A stretch of DNA of 23,097 nt from DATGFB01 sp032160545 (GTDB lineage Bacteria > Actinomycetota > Actinomycetes > Mycobacteriales > Jatrophihabitantaceae). Shown one piece after another: positions 7,849 through 14,370 of this stretch; within the stretch, counting starts at the first letter, position 1; every line of letters starts with the position of its first letter. Made by a program: the position numbers and the translations under genes. Under the pieces are notes generated by a model, which was given only the letters and a program-made list of their open reading frames with translations, was not told where the DNA came from and made no database searches. The stretch covers positions 1 through 23,097 of the forward strand of contig JAVHVN010000128.1 in assembly GCA_032160545.1 (NCBI GenBank). Direction: 5' to 3'.

Positions 7849-7987
7849 TGTGCCCACCGCCTCTCGTCCTGCGTAAGTCGTGCGAACGCCTGCCTGGCCT
7901 CGATCCTGGCACGGACCGATGTGCCGCGAAAAGGTTCCGGCGCGGCGTATAGCGTCACGGGATGACGAGCCGCGGCCGAGGCGCAAG
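7849..7987. promoter_or_regulatory. divergent promoter region, tadA operon versus tyrA
   Basis: This 139-base gap must hold promoters for both directions. On the plus strand, TATAGC at 7948-7953 is a fair -10 element for tyrA, with a start of transcription expected near 7960; no clear -35 is seen. An ATG at 7962 opens a nine-codon frame whose stop overlaps the tyrA GTG. On the minus strand I see only the ribosome site AGAGGCGG. Confidence 0.4.
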
Positions 7988-8950
7988 GTGAGCGTCTCGT
8001 TTCAGCGAGTGGCAGTGCTCGGCATGGGCCTGATCGGCGGGTCCCTGATGAGCGCCTTGCGGCATGCCGGACTGCCGGTCGTGGGCTTCGACACCGACGT
8101 GCAGACGGCCGCGGCAGCGAGCGCGTCGGGGTTCGAGGTCAGCTCGTCCGACGCCGGCGCGGTGCGCGGCGCGGACCTCGTCGTCCTGGCGATGCCGCTG
8201 CCCCAGGTCGCCGAGGCGTTGCGGTCGCTCGCCCCGCACGTCGGGCCCGAGACGATCCTCACCGATGTCGGGACGCTCAAGGGGCCGGTTCTCGACGCGG
8301 TGCGCTCGACAGTGCCGGATGCGCTCTTCATCGGCGGGCATCCGCTGGCCGGCACCGAGGAGAGCGGTTGGGGCGCGACCGATCCGCTGCTGTTCCGCGA
8401 CGCGCCCTGGACCCTCACGGTCGAGGACGACACGGATCCGGCCGCCTGGCTGCGACTGGCCGAGCTGGTGTGTGACCTCGGTGCGAAGCCGGTACCGACG
8501 ACGGCCGCGGAGCAGGACGCCGCCGTCGCCCGCGTGATCGGCCTGCCGCACGTCCTCGCCGAGGCGCTGGCCCTGACCGGCCTCGCGGGCGGGCCGCTCG
8601 GGCTCTCGCTGGCGGCCGGCTCGTACCTGTCAGGATCGCGGGTGGCGCGCACCCGTCCCGAGCTGGTCGCGACGTGGTGCGACGGCAACCCGGCACTCGT
8701 CGACGCGCTCGACGACGCCATCGCTCACCTGCACGCCGCGCGCGAGCATCTGGCCGGTGGCAAGTCGGTGATCGACCTCGCGACCGCGGGTCACGACGCG
8801 CGCATCAACTGGGAGCGCCGCCGGTTCGAGCAGGTCGAGCTGGGCGTCACCGTCGAGGAGCTGCGCGAGCACGGCCGGAGCGGCGGCTGGGTCACCGCGG
8901 TCGTGCACGAGGACGCCCGGGTACGCCTGCTGGGCATGCGCCCCGTCTAG
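7988..8950 (+). CDS. tyrA: prephenate dehydrogenase
   Basis: A 320-residue NAD(P)-dependent oxidoreductase that converts prephenate to 4-hydroxyphenylpyruvate in tyrosine synthesis. The Rossmann glycine loop GMGLIGGS is at 12-19. The acidic residue after the second strand (GFDTDV, about 33-38) suggests preference for NAD. The signature GGHPLAGTEESG (about 116-127) contains the conserved catalytic-region histidine. The helical dimerisation domain follows from about 170. I chose the GTG at 7988, which puts the first strand (RVAVLG) at residue 7 and matches family length; the longer frame to 7880 adds promoter-like sequence. It ends tail to tail with the LCP gene, sharing four bases. Confidence 0.94.
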   Translation: MSVSFQRVAVLGMGLIGGSLMSALRHAGLPVVGFDTDVQTAAAASASGFEVSSSDAGAVRGADLVVLAMPLPQVAEALRSLAPHVGPETILTDVGTLKGPVLDAVRSTVPDALFIGGHPLAGTEESGWGATDPLLFRDAPWTLTVEDDTDPAAWLRLAELVCDLGAKPVPTTAAEQDAAVARVIGLPHVLAEALALTGLAGGPLGLSLAAGSYLSGSRVARTRPELVATWCDGNPALVDALDDAIAHLHAAREHLAGGKSVIDLATAGHDARINWERRRFEQVELGVTVEELREHGRSGGWVTAVVHEDARVRLLGMRPV

Positions 8951-10335
8951 AGCGAGCAGCCCTGCTGGGCGGCGGTGGTCCCCGTCGGCGCTGTCGATGC
9001 CGTCGATGCTGTCGATGCTGTCGATGCCGCCGATGCTGTCGATGCCGTCGATGCTGCCGGCGACGGAGCCGGCCCGGTGGTGTCGGGCGCGACCTTCGAC
9101 GGCGTGCTCACCGGTACGGGCTTGGTGTCGTGAATGACCGCGTCATAGAGCATGCGGCCCTTGGCGTCGTCGAGCAGCACCCGGCCGGTCATCGTGGTGC
9201 CGGGCGGCGTGTAGTCAGCGTTGGCGATCGGTGCCGTGTAGAAGACGACGTGCCGCGGGTCGAGGCCCTGCAGCGAGGACGTCAGCGTCCGCAGGTCGCT
9301 GAAGCTCGTCCCCGTGTCGACTGTGATCGCCTTGGTCGCGGCGTCGAGGAAGGACGTCAGCCGCGCCGGGTTGCCCAGCATGGACCCGCTCACGGCCTGG
9401 CGCATGACCGCGCCGAGGAACAACTGCTGGCGCTTGATGCGACCGAGGTCCGAGCCGTCGCCCAACGTCTCGCGCGCGCGGACGTAGGCGAGCGCCTGCG
9501 CGCCGTCGAGCTGGTTGTTGCCCGGATGCAGGCGCAGTCCGCTACCCGGGTCGAACACGGTCTGCGGGCTGCAGATCGTCACCTGCCCCATCGCGTTCAC
9601 CATCGCCTGGAACCCCGAGAAGTCGATCTCGACGAAGTGCGTGACCGCGATGCCGGTCAGCTTCTGGACGGTCGCGATCGTGCACTTCGGACCGCCCGTC
9701 GAGAACGCCGAGTTGAACATGTCCTGGTGCGGTGCGACGGTTGAGCCGTCGGCCGCCGTGCACGCCGGGATGTCGACCCACGCGTCGCGCGGGATGCTGA
9801 CGACCGTCGCCTTCGACCGGTCGGGCGAGAGGTGCACCAGCATCGTCGTGTCCGACCGGGCGCCGGACACGTTGCCGAAGTTCGCGTCGGCCCCCGCGCG
9901 GGTATCCGAGCCGAGCACCAGGAAGTTCTCGGCGTTCTGCTGCCGGGTGGCCTCGCGAATGTTCGGGTCCTTCGTCGCGAGCACCGCCACCCGCGTGATC
10001 TGTCCGTTGTACTTCGAATACGCGACGGTGCCCACCGCCGCCGCCGAGACGGCGAGCAGCAGGGCGAAGCTGAGCGCGGTCATCAGCACCTGCGCCGCCG
10101 AGATCCGGCGCCGCCCCGACGCGCGGCGCGCGGGGCGGGCGCGAGCGGCTCGACGTGCGGGTTCGACCGGGAGGGCGGCGTGCCGCGGGACGGTGCGCGG
10201 CGGCAGCGGGCGACGCGCTGCGGCCGACCGGTCCGCAGCCCGCCGCTCGCCGCGCGTGGTCCGCGCAGCACCGGGGGGACGGTCGGCCTCGCCGTCGTCG
10301 TCGGCCGGGGCGCCGAAGACGTCGTACAGCGACAT
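8947..10335 (-). CDS. LytR-CpsA-Psr (LCP) family cell-wall ligase
   Basis: A 462-residue membrane-anchored LCP protein. A long Arg/Pro-rich cytoplasmic leader (about 1-77) precedes one membrane helix (about 81-106). The extracytoplasmic LCP domain has the phosphate-binding and catalytic residues in place: LGSDTR at 141-146, RSDTTML at 160-166, SIPRD at 180-184, and LDGAQALAYVRAR (about 276-288) with the downstream GSDLGRIKRQQ. LCP enzymes transfer lipid-linked glycopolymers (arabinogalactan or teichoic-type polymers) to peptidoglycan. The C-terminus is a low-complexity Ser/Thr/Ala tail encoded by a 9-bp tandem repeat. The start is ATG with AGAGAGG just upstream. It converges on tyrA with a shared CTAG. 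Confidence 0.94.
   Translation of the reverse strand: MSLYDVFGAPADDDGEADRPPGAARTTRGERRAADRSAAARRPLPPRTVPRHAALPVEPARRAARARPARRASGRRRISAAQVLMTALSFALLLAVSAAAVGTVAYSKYNGQITRVAVLATKDPNIREATRQQNAENFLVLGSDTRAGADANFGNVSGARSDTTMLVHLSPDRSKATVVSIPRDAWVDIPACTAADGSTVAPHQDMFNSAFSTGGPKCTIATVQKLTGIAVTHFVEIDFSGFQAMVNAMGQVTICSPQTVFDPGSGLRLHPGNNQLDGAQALAYVRARETLGDGSDLGRIKRQQLFLGAVMRQAVSGSMLGNPARLTSFLDAATKAITVDTGTSFSDLRTLTSSLQGLDPRHVVFYTAPIANADYTPPGTTMTGRVLLDDAKGRMLYDAVIHDTKPVPVSTPSKVAPDTTGPAPSPAASTASTASAASTASTASTASTAPTGTTAAQQGCSL
8990..9052 (-). repeat. 9-bp tandem repeat in the LCP C-terminal tail
   Basis: Seven consecutive copies of a 9-bp unit (consensus GCTGTCGAT on the plus strand, with C/T variants) encode an Ala-Ser-Thr triplet repeat. 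As each unit is three codons, copy-number change would keep the frame. Confidence 0.85.
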
Positions 10336-10340
10336 GGCCT

Positions 10341-10368
10341 CTCTTCCCGATCGTCTCTTCCCGATCGT
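10341..10368 (-). repeat. duplicated 14-bp leader sequence of the LCP gene
   Basis: Two perfect adjacent copies of CTCTTCCCGATCGT (10341-10354 and 10355-10368) lie just before the LCP start. On the mRNA strand each carries GGGAAGAG, so the purine-rich ribosome-site region is duplicated. Confidence 0.75.
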
Positions 10369-10485
10369 CCTGGCGGTTCGCAGGTGACGAGTACCTTACG
10401 ATCGGCCACCGGTCCCCCAGCACCGCTGCCAGCCCGCTGTAAGGCCGCTGCCGGGCACCGTGCTGCCGCGTCGATCCACCTGATT

Positions 10486-10515
10486 TTGGAGAGGCCCGCG
10501 GCCGTCCCCTATGCT
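10486..10515 (+). promoter_or_regulatory. promoter for the tRNA-Glu/tRNA-Asp cluster
   Basis: TTGGAG (10486-10491) and TATGCT (10510-10515) are separated by 18 bases, a good housekeeping-sigma promoter. Transcription would start near 10522, about 34 bases before tRNA-Glu. Confidence 0.6.
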
Positions 10516-10555
10516 GGAGCGGTGTCCCGGCGGGGCTAGCATGATGCGGTTCGCC

Positions 10556-10628
10556 GCCCTCATCGTCTAGTGGCCCAGGACGCCGCCCTTTCAAGGCGGT
10601 AGCACGGGTTCGAATCCCGTTGGGGGCA
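10556..10628 (+). tRNA. tRNA-Glu(TTC)
   Basis: A 73-base cloverleaf: acceptor GCCCTCA with TGGGGGC (one G-T pair), anticodon stem CCGCC/GGCGG with loop CTTTCAA giving TTC, and T arm ACGGGTTCGAATCCCGT. Discriminator A; CCA is not encoded. It is followed 28 bases later by tRNA-Asp. Confidence 0.96.
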
Positions 10629-10656
10629 CGCAGCACCAGAAGTTCACGCAGTCCAA

Positions 10657-10733
10657 GGCCCCGTAGCTCAGTTGGTTAGAGTGCCTCCCTGTCACGGAGG
10701 AAGTCGCCGGTTCAAGTCCGGTCGGGGTCGCCA
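10657..10733 (+). tRNA. tRNA-Asp(GTC) with encoded CCA
   Basis: Acceptor GGCCCCG pairs with CGGGGTC; D arm GCTCAGTTGGTTAGAGT; anticodon stem CCTCC/GGAGG with loop CTGTCAC giving GTC; T arm GCCGGTTCAAGTCCGGT. Discriminator G and CCA are encoded at 10730-10733. The final A of CCA is also the A of the ATG of the following gene. Confidence 0.96.
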
Positions 10734-11416
10734 TGCAACCCAGCTCGCCGGGCGCCCCACGACTGTTGATCGCCGCCCACGGCACCCGTTCTCCCGCCGG
10801 CTCGGCGACGAGCGTTGACCTCGCCGCGGCCGTCGCCGCCGCCCGTCCCGGTCTGCGGGTGGATCTCTGCTTCCTCGACGTGGCCGCGCCGACGCTCGTG
10901 CACGCCCTCGACACCGGCCCCGATCCCACCGTCGTCGTCCCCGCGCTGCTGTCGACCGGCTACCACGTGCAGCACGACATCCCGGCCGCCGTCTCGGGCC
11001 GCGCCGGCGTGCGGGTGGCACGGCACCTCGGCCCGCACCCCCTCCTCACCGATGCCCTGCTCGCCCGGCTGACGGAAGCGCGTGGAGCTCTCGAGCAGGC
11101 GTCCACGTTGCTCGTCGGTGCGGGTTCCAGCCGGCCGGAGGCGAGCGCCGAGCTCGACAGCGCGGCGGAGTTGCTGGCTGCCCGACTCGGCCAGGGCGTC
11201 GCGGTCACCACCGTCGATTCCGACCTCACCGCGGCGCTCGACGGCCTGAGCGCGCCGCGCGAGGTCGCGACGTACCTGCTTGCCGACGGCCGGTTCTACG
11301 AGCTGGTCAAGGCGGCAGCAGCGGGCCGCGCAGTCGTCGCCGCACCGCTCGGCGCGCATCCCGCCGTCGTCCGGCTCGTGCTCAGCCGTTACGACGAGGC
11401 GCTCGCCGGGACGTGA
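10733..11416 (+). CDS. sirohydrochlorin chelatase-like (CbiX family) protein
   Basis: A 227-residue protein of the CbiX/SirB type II chelatase superfamily, which inserts Fe or Co into sirohydrochlorin for siroheme or cobalamin synthesis. The N-terminal strand and metal-site histidine are clear in LLIAAHGTRSPAG (H16). A second set, LLSTGYHVQHDIP (about 73-85), carries further histidines that could ligand metal. The C-terminal half repeats the chelatase fold in weaker form (TYLLADGRFYELVKAA). The substrate metal cannot be read from sequence. The ATG overlaps the last base of tRNA-Asp, and there is no ribosome site apart from the tRNA itself; the next in-frame candidate is a TTG at codon 12, inside the first strand. 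The start is therefore either leaderless after tRNA processing or translated from the unprocessed transcript. Confidence 0.85.
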   Translation: MQPSSPGAPRLLIAAHGTRSPAGSATSVDLAAAVAAARPGLRVDLCFLDVAAPTLVHALDTGPDPTVVVPALLSTGYHVQHDIPAAVSGRAGVRVARHLGPHPLLTDALLARLTEARGALEQASTLLVGAGSSRPEASAELDSAAELLAARLGQGVAVTTVDSDLTAALDGLSAPREVATYLLADGRFYELVKAAAAGRAVVAAPLGAHPAVVRLVLSRYDEALAGT

Positions 11417-11483
11417 ACTCGCCGGGGCGTGAACCGGTCGCGCGCCCGTGCCGTGCTCATGACTGAGTGACGGGGGGCTTGCC

Positions 11484-12032
11484 ATGATCCGAATCGCGAT
11501 CGCCACGGCGGCGTGTGTCTGCGCGCTGTCGGCCTGCTCGAGCAGTGGCTCGGCGTCGCACCAGGCGCCGTCGAACACCGCGCCACCGGCGGGATCCAGC
11601 AGCCGGGTGCAACCCGGCACGGTGCTCTCGGCGGCCGGCGGCGTGCTCGTCGCACCCGACGGCCACGCGCTGTACTTCAACGACGCCGAGTCCTCGGGCA
11701 GCACCTCGTGCACCGGCGCGTGCGCGCAGCAGTGGCCTCCGGTCGGCGGACCGGTCACTGCGGGTGGCGGCCTCACCGCCGCTCAACTCGGCACGCGCAC
11801 GCGATCTGACGGGACCATCCAGGCGACGTACCAGGGGCATGCGCTCTACGAGTTCGCCGGCGACAAGGCCCCGGGCGAGCACAACGGCGACGGGCTGAAG
11901 GACGAGGGCGGGACCTGGCACCTGGCGCCCGCCGGCTCGGCCGGCGCCGGCCAGTCGACCACGGTTCCGAGCACGGAAATCATGTCGCCCTCGAGTTCGA
12001 GTGACTCCTCCTCGCCCAGCTACAACTACTGA
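11484..12032 (+). CDS. secreted lipoprotein with COG4315-type repeats
   Basis: A 182-residue lipoprotein. Signal peptide residues 1-17 end in the lipobox LSAC, with Cys18 as the lipidation site. A Ser-rich linker leads to two copies of the Lipoprotein_15/COG4315 repeat. The first is about 50-93, with DGHALYFND and the family signature CTGACAQQWPPV. The second is about 108-150, with YQGHALYEFAGD and GGTWHLAP. The C-terminus is a Ser/Pro-rich tail. The family is widespread in actinobacteria and its function is unknown. ATG start with a G-rich ribosome site (GGGGGG, 11472-11477). It stands alone between the chelatase-like gene and tRNA-Tyr. Confidence 0.88.
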   Translation: MIRIAIATAACVCALSACSSSGSASHQAPSNTAPPAGSSSRVQPGTVLSAAGGVLVAPDGHALYFNDAESSGSTSCTGACAQQWPPVGGPVTAGGGLTAAQLGTRTRSDGTIQATYQGHALYEFAGDKAPGEHNGDGLKDEGGTWHLAPAGSAGAGQSTTVPSTEIMSPSSSSDSSSPSYNY

Positions 12033-12059
12033 CGCGCCAGCCCCCGGCGAGGGGTCGGC

Positions 12060-12065
12060 TAGACT
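12060..12065 (+). promoter_or_regulatory. possible -10 element for tRNA-Tyr
   Basis: TAGACT lies 35 bases before the tRNA-Tyr 5' end, right for a short processed leader. No recognisable -35 box is found 17 bases upstream. Confidence 0.35.
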
Positions 12066-12099
12066 TCGCTGGTCCGGACGGCGTTCGCGCACCGGGCGC

Positions 12100-12173
12100 G
12101 GCCAGGTAGCTCAGTTGGTACGAGCGTCCGCCTGTAAAGCGGTAGGTCGGCGGTTCGACCCCGCCCCTGGCCA
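12100..12173 (+). tRNA. tRNA-Tyr(GTA), short variable loop
   Basis: A 74-base cloverleaf: perfect acceptor GGCCAGG/CCTGGCC, D arm GCTC/GAGC, anticodon stem TCCGC/GCGGT with loop CTGTAAA giving GTA, five-base variable loop AGGTC, T arm GGCGGTTCGACCCCGCC and discriminator A. G1-C72 with A73 is the bacterial tyrosine identity set. Position 27-43 is a T-T mismatch. CCA is not encoded. The type is fairly sure from the loop; the short variable loop is unexpected for a bacterial tRNA-Tyr. Confidence 0.85.
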
Positions 12174-12296
12174 CCTTGTCCCTCCTTCCTGGCGAGCCCG
12201 GCGGGCCGTCATCGTGCCGCCGGCGCTGCCGTCGGGCGGTAGCCTCGTGCAGCGTCGCGCACCACGGGAGGGCGCCACGCAGACCCGGGGGGAACC

Positions 12297-12428
12297 ATGT
12301 CCGCACGTACCAGGCGCATCGTCGTCGCCTTCATGGCACTGGTGGCCATGCTCGCAGGCGTGTCAGCGCTCGCCGCTCGCTCCCACGGCGACTCCGTGGG
12401 TACCTCGGTGACCTCGCCGGTCCGCTGA
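12297..12428 (+). CDS. small 43-residue membrane or secreted peptide
   Basis: An ATG with a very strong ribosome site (GGGGGGA, 12287-12293, four bases away) opens a 43-codon frame ending in TGA at 12426-12428. The peptide begins MSARTRRIVVAF: a basic start followed by one hydrophobic helix (about 8-28, VVAFMALVAMLAGVSALA) and a short polar tail (RSHGDSVGTSVTSPVR). An ALAA sequence could be a signal-peptidase site, which would leave only a stub of about 16 residues. I do not recognise a family. The strong ribosome site and coherent signal-like composition make it more likely real than chance. Confidence 0.58.
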   Translation: MSARTRRIVVAFMALVAMLAGVSALAARSHGDSVGTSVTSPVR

Positions 12429-12529
12429 CAGGGGCACGTCGCCCGACATGACAGCTGCGCCGTTCTCGATATCATTCGGGGCCTGCGCGTGACGCACCGA
12501 AGCGTTGTTGCATCCAGGGGAGTGGACCG

Positions 12530-13333
12530 ATGACCGCGATGAAGACGGTGGATGTCATCTGCCCGAATTGCAGGGGGTCCTTTCGCGTCCCCGACGGCGC
12601 CGCGGAGACGCTGTGTGCCTACTGCAACGAGCACATCGTGTGGCGGCAGTGCCTCGACACGACCGAGATCTTCCCGGTGCTCACCCGCTGGGAGACCTGG
12701 GTGCATCCCGGCTGCCAATCGGTCCACGTCGTCGACCTGTCGGTGACGATCCAGCGACCGGCACCCACCAGTGACGACGTGCCCGAGCCGGCCGCCGGTG
12801 CCGACGAGGTGCAGCCGGCTGCGCAGGTCGAGCCGGCCGCAAACGAGCCGGCAGCGGCCGCGGTGCAGGACCCCCCGGGGAACGTGCTCAGCGAGGATGT
12901 CGCCGCGGGGCCCGAACAGGCGGGCGAAGGCACCGATGCGGTTGCCGAACAGCCCGCCGCCCCCGCCCCCGATGGGCCGGTGTGCGCCATGGACAGCGCC
13001 GAGTGGGTCGAGCGCGATCTGCAGGGCCGGCTCATGATCGACGGCATCGCGTTCGGCATCGAGCCGCCCGCCGGGCGTCCGGTAGCCATCTCGTGGACCC
13101 GTGACGTGCTGTCCTACACCCTCGACCGCGACGGCGGTGAGAGCGGTCGCAAGCGCCGCTTCCGCCGCGGCGCCCAGCCCGAGGGGCCTGCCGCGATGGT
13201 GGTGGTCGTCAACACGCGCGGCGGCACGCACACCATCCGCGGGCTCGCCGACGCGGACGAGCTCGCCGGGCGGTTGGAGATGTACCTGCGCCCGGCCATC
13301 ACCGCGAACGAGAGCGCGCAGGCCCAGGTCTGA
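12530..13333 (+). CDS. zinc-ribbon protein of unknown function
   Basis: A 267-residue protein in three parts. The N-terminus has two Cys pairs, CPNC (11-14) and CAYC (29-32), a zinc ribbon, plus further Cys at about 40 and 58. The middle (about 75-150) is an Ala/Pro/Glu-rich linker without structure. The C-terminal part (about 150-260) has alternating strands (RLMIDGIAFGIEPP, PVAISWTRDVLSYTL), a basic patch SGRKRRFRRG, then VVVVNTRGGTHTIRGLAD and a final helix; it could be a small PH-like beta fold, which is a guess. The ATG start has GGGGAG (12517-12522) upstream. It converges on the TetR gene 47 bases away. I do not recognise the family. Confidence 0.75.
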   Translation: MTAMKTVDVICPNCRGSFRVPDGAAETLCAYCNEHIVWRQCLDTTEIFPVLTRWETWVHPGCQSVHVVDLSVTIQRPAPTSDDVPEPAAGADEVQPAAQVEPAANEPAAAAVQDPPGNVLSEDVAAGPEQAGEGTDAVAEQPAAPAPDGPVCAMDSAEWVERDLQGRLMIDGIAFGIEPPAGRPVAISWTRDVLSYTLDRDGGESGRKRRFRRGAQPEGPAAMVVVVNTRGGTHTIRGLADADELAGRLEMYLRPAITANESAQAQV

Positions 13334-13380
13334 GCCGCCGCGTCACCAGGCGTCGGTAGGCCTCGCGCGTCCTGCAGGGC

Positions 13381-14178
13381 TCAGCTGCGCCGGCGCGCGC
13401 GGCGGGCCGCGCTGCGCGGTGCCGCGGTTGCGTCGGCCGACCCGCCGGTCTCGCCCGGCTTCGCGCCGCCGGCGCGCTCGATCTGCAACCCGACCCCGTC
13501 GAGGACGTAGCCGAGGCCCTTCTCGAAGGCGTCGTCCGTCGAGATGCTGGCGTCGCTGAACACCCGGGCCAGGGCGGGGTACTCGCCGCCTGCGATCGCG
13601 TCCATCAGGTAGTGGGCGGTCGCGGTGCGGCGTTCGATGCTCGCGTCGTCCTTGCGGCCGCTGACGCCCATCTCCAGCTGCACGAAGCCGTAGACGAACG
13701 CGAGCACCGTGTTGACGCTGTGCGTCGCGGTGGCGGGGTCCAGCCCCATGCCGTCGACGGCTTCGAGCACCCGCTCGGTGTGTCGCAGTCCGGCCGGTCC
13801 GCAGGGGATGCGGGTACCGGCGAGCGAGCGCAGCCACGGGTGCCGCAGCGCGGCGGCCTGGGTGGCGTGTGCGATCGCGCTGAGGTCCGCCCGCCAGTCG
13901 ACGGACGGGTCGCGCGGCGGTAGTTCGATCTCACCCAGCGCCGCGTCCAGCATCAGGTCGAGCAGGTCCTCGCGGCTGCGCAGGTAGCCCTCGACACGGG
14001 TCAGGGGCACATTGAGCTTCGACGCCACCCGCTTGACCGACACCGTGTGCAGTCCCTCGCGGTCAGCCAGGGCAACGCCCTCGGCCGCGACCTCCTCCGG
14101 CGACAGCGCCGCGGCGCCGGGCCGGCCCGAAGGGATCGGTCGCTGCCAGACGAGCAGCGTGTCGTTCGAAGTCGTCAT
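13381..14178 (-). CDS. TetR-family transcriptional regulator
   Basis: A 265-residue repressor. The N-terminal HTH (about 30-75) reads ALADREGLHTVSVKRVAS followed by LNVPLTRVEGYLRSREDLL, close to the tetracycline-repressor subtype of TetR regulators. The all-helical C-terminal domain has the TetR_C-type layout (WRADLSAIAHATQAAALRHPWL; HTERVLEAVDGMGLDP). The last 25 residues are an Ala/Arg-rich tail (ARRARRRS). ATG start with GGAGAG upstream on the minus strand. No efflux pump or enzyme gene lies divergent to it: upstream is the 3' end of the giant surface gene, so its target is unclear. A palindromic pair upstream (14309-14338) may be its operator. Confidence 0.88.
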   Translation of the reverse strand: MTTSNDTLLVWQRPIPSGRPGAAALSPEEVAAEGVALADREGLHTVSVKRVASKLNVPLTRVEGYLRSREDLLDLMLDAALGEIELPPRDPSVDWRADLSAIAHATQAAALRHPWLRSLAGTRIPCGPAGLRHTERVLEAVDGMGLDPATATHSVNTVLAFVYGFVQLEMGVSGRKDDASIERRTATAHYLMDAIAGGEYPALARVFSDASISTDDAFEKGLGYVLDGVGLQIERAGGAKPGETGGSADATAAPRSAARRARRRS

Positions 14179-14305
14179 TCGTCAGTCTCTCCACAATGCT
14201 CGCGACCGCCCGTCCGGACGCGGCACAGGTTACGGGAGCCGGCACGCCGGTTCGGGAACTCGATGCGCGTCGACCGCGCCGATGCGCGCCGGCCGCCTCA
14301 ACGGA

Positions 14306-14341
14306 CTTGGTGCACCTCCGATGGTCCGGAGGTGCACCAAG
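14306..14341. terminator. perfect 15-bp hairpin after the giant gene
   Basis: CTTGGTGCACCTCCG (14306-14320) pairs perfectly with 14327-14341 around a six-base loop ATGGTC, 29 bases beyond the giant gene's stop. It is the strongest hairpin near this gene's end and fits a terminator without U-tract. Each arm also contains the self-palindrome GGTGCACC, so an operator role upstream of the TetR gene is an alternative. Confidence 0.6.
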
Positions 14342-14370
14342 CCTGTGTGCAGTACTTGCGCTGCGGGACG

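Noticed and set aside
7849..7986. Longer N-terminus (207 residues) for the first tadA-associated gene.
   Set aside because: The extra 46 codons cross the divergent promoter region and tyrA mini-frame and do not resemble the family; the GTG at 7848 has a good ribosome site.
7880..7987. Longer N-terminus (356 residues) for tyrA.
   Set aside because: The added 36 residues precede the Rossmann strand without homology-like character and overlap the opposite promoter region.
10712..11776. Minus-strand frame of 354 residues over the chelatase-like gene and the lipoprotein start.
   Set aside because: It spans two well-supported genes and part of tRNA-Asp, and shows no domain.
12209..13231. Minus-strand frame of 340 residues opposite the zinc-ribbon gene.
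   Set aside because: It is rich in His, Arg and Gly without motifs. The plus-strand gene has Cys pairs and a ribosome site.
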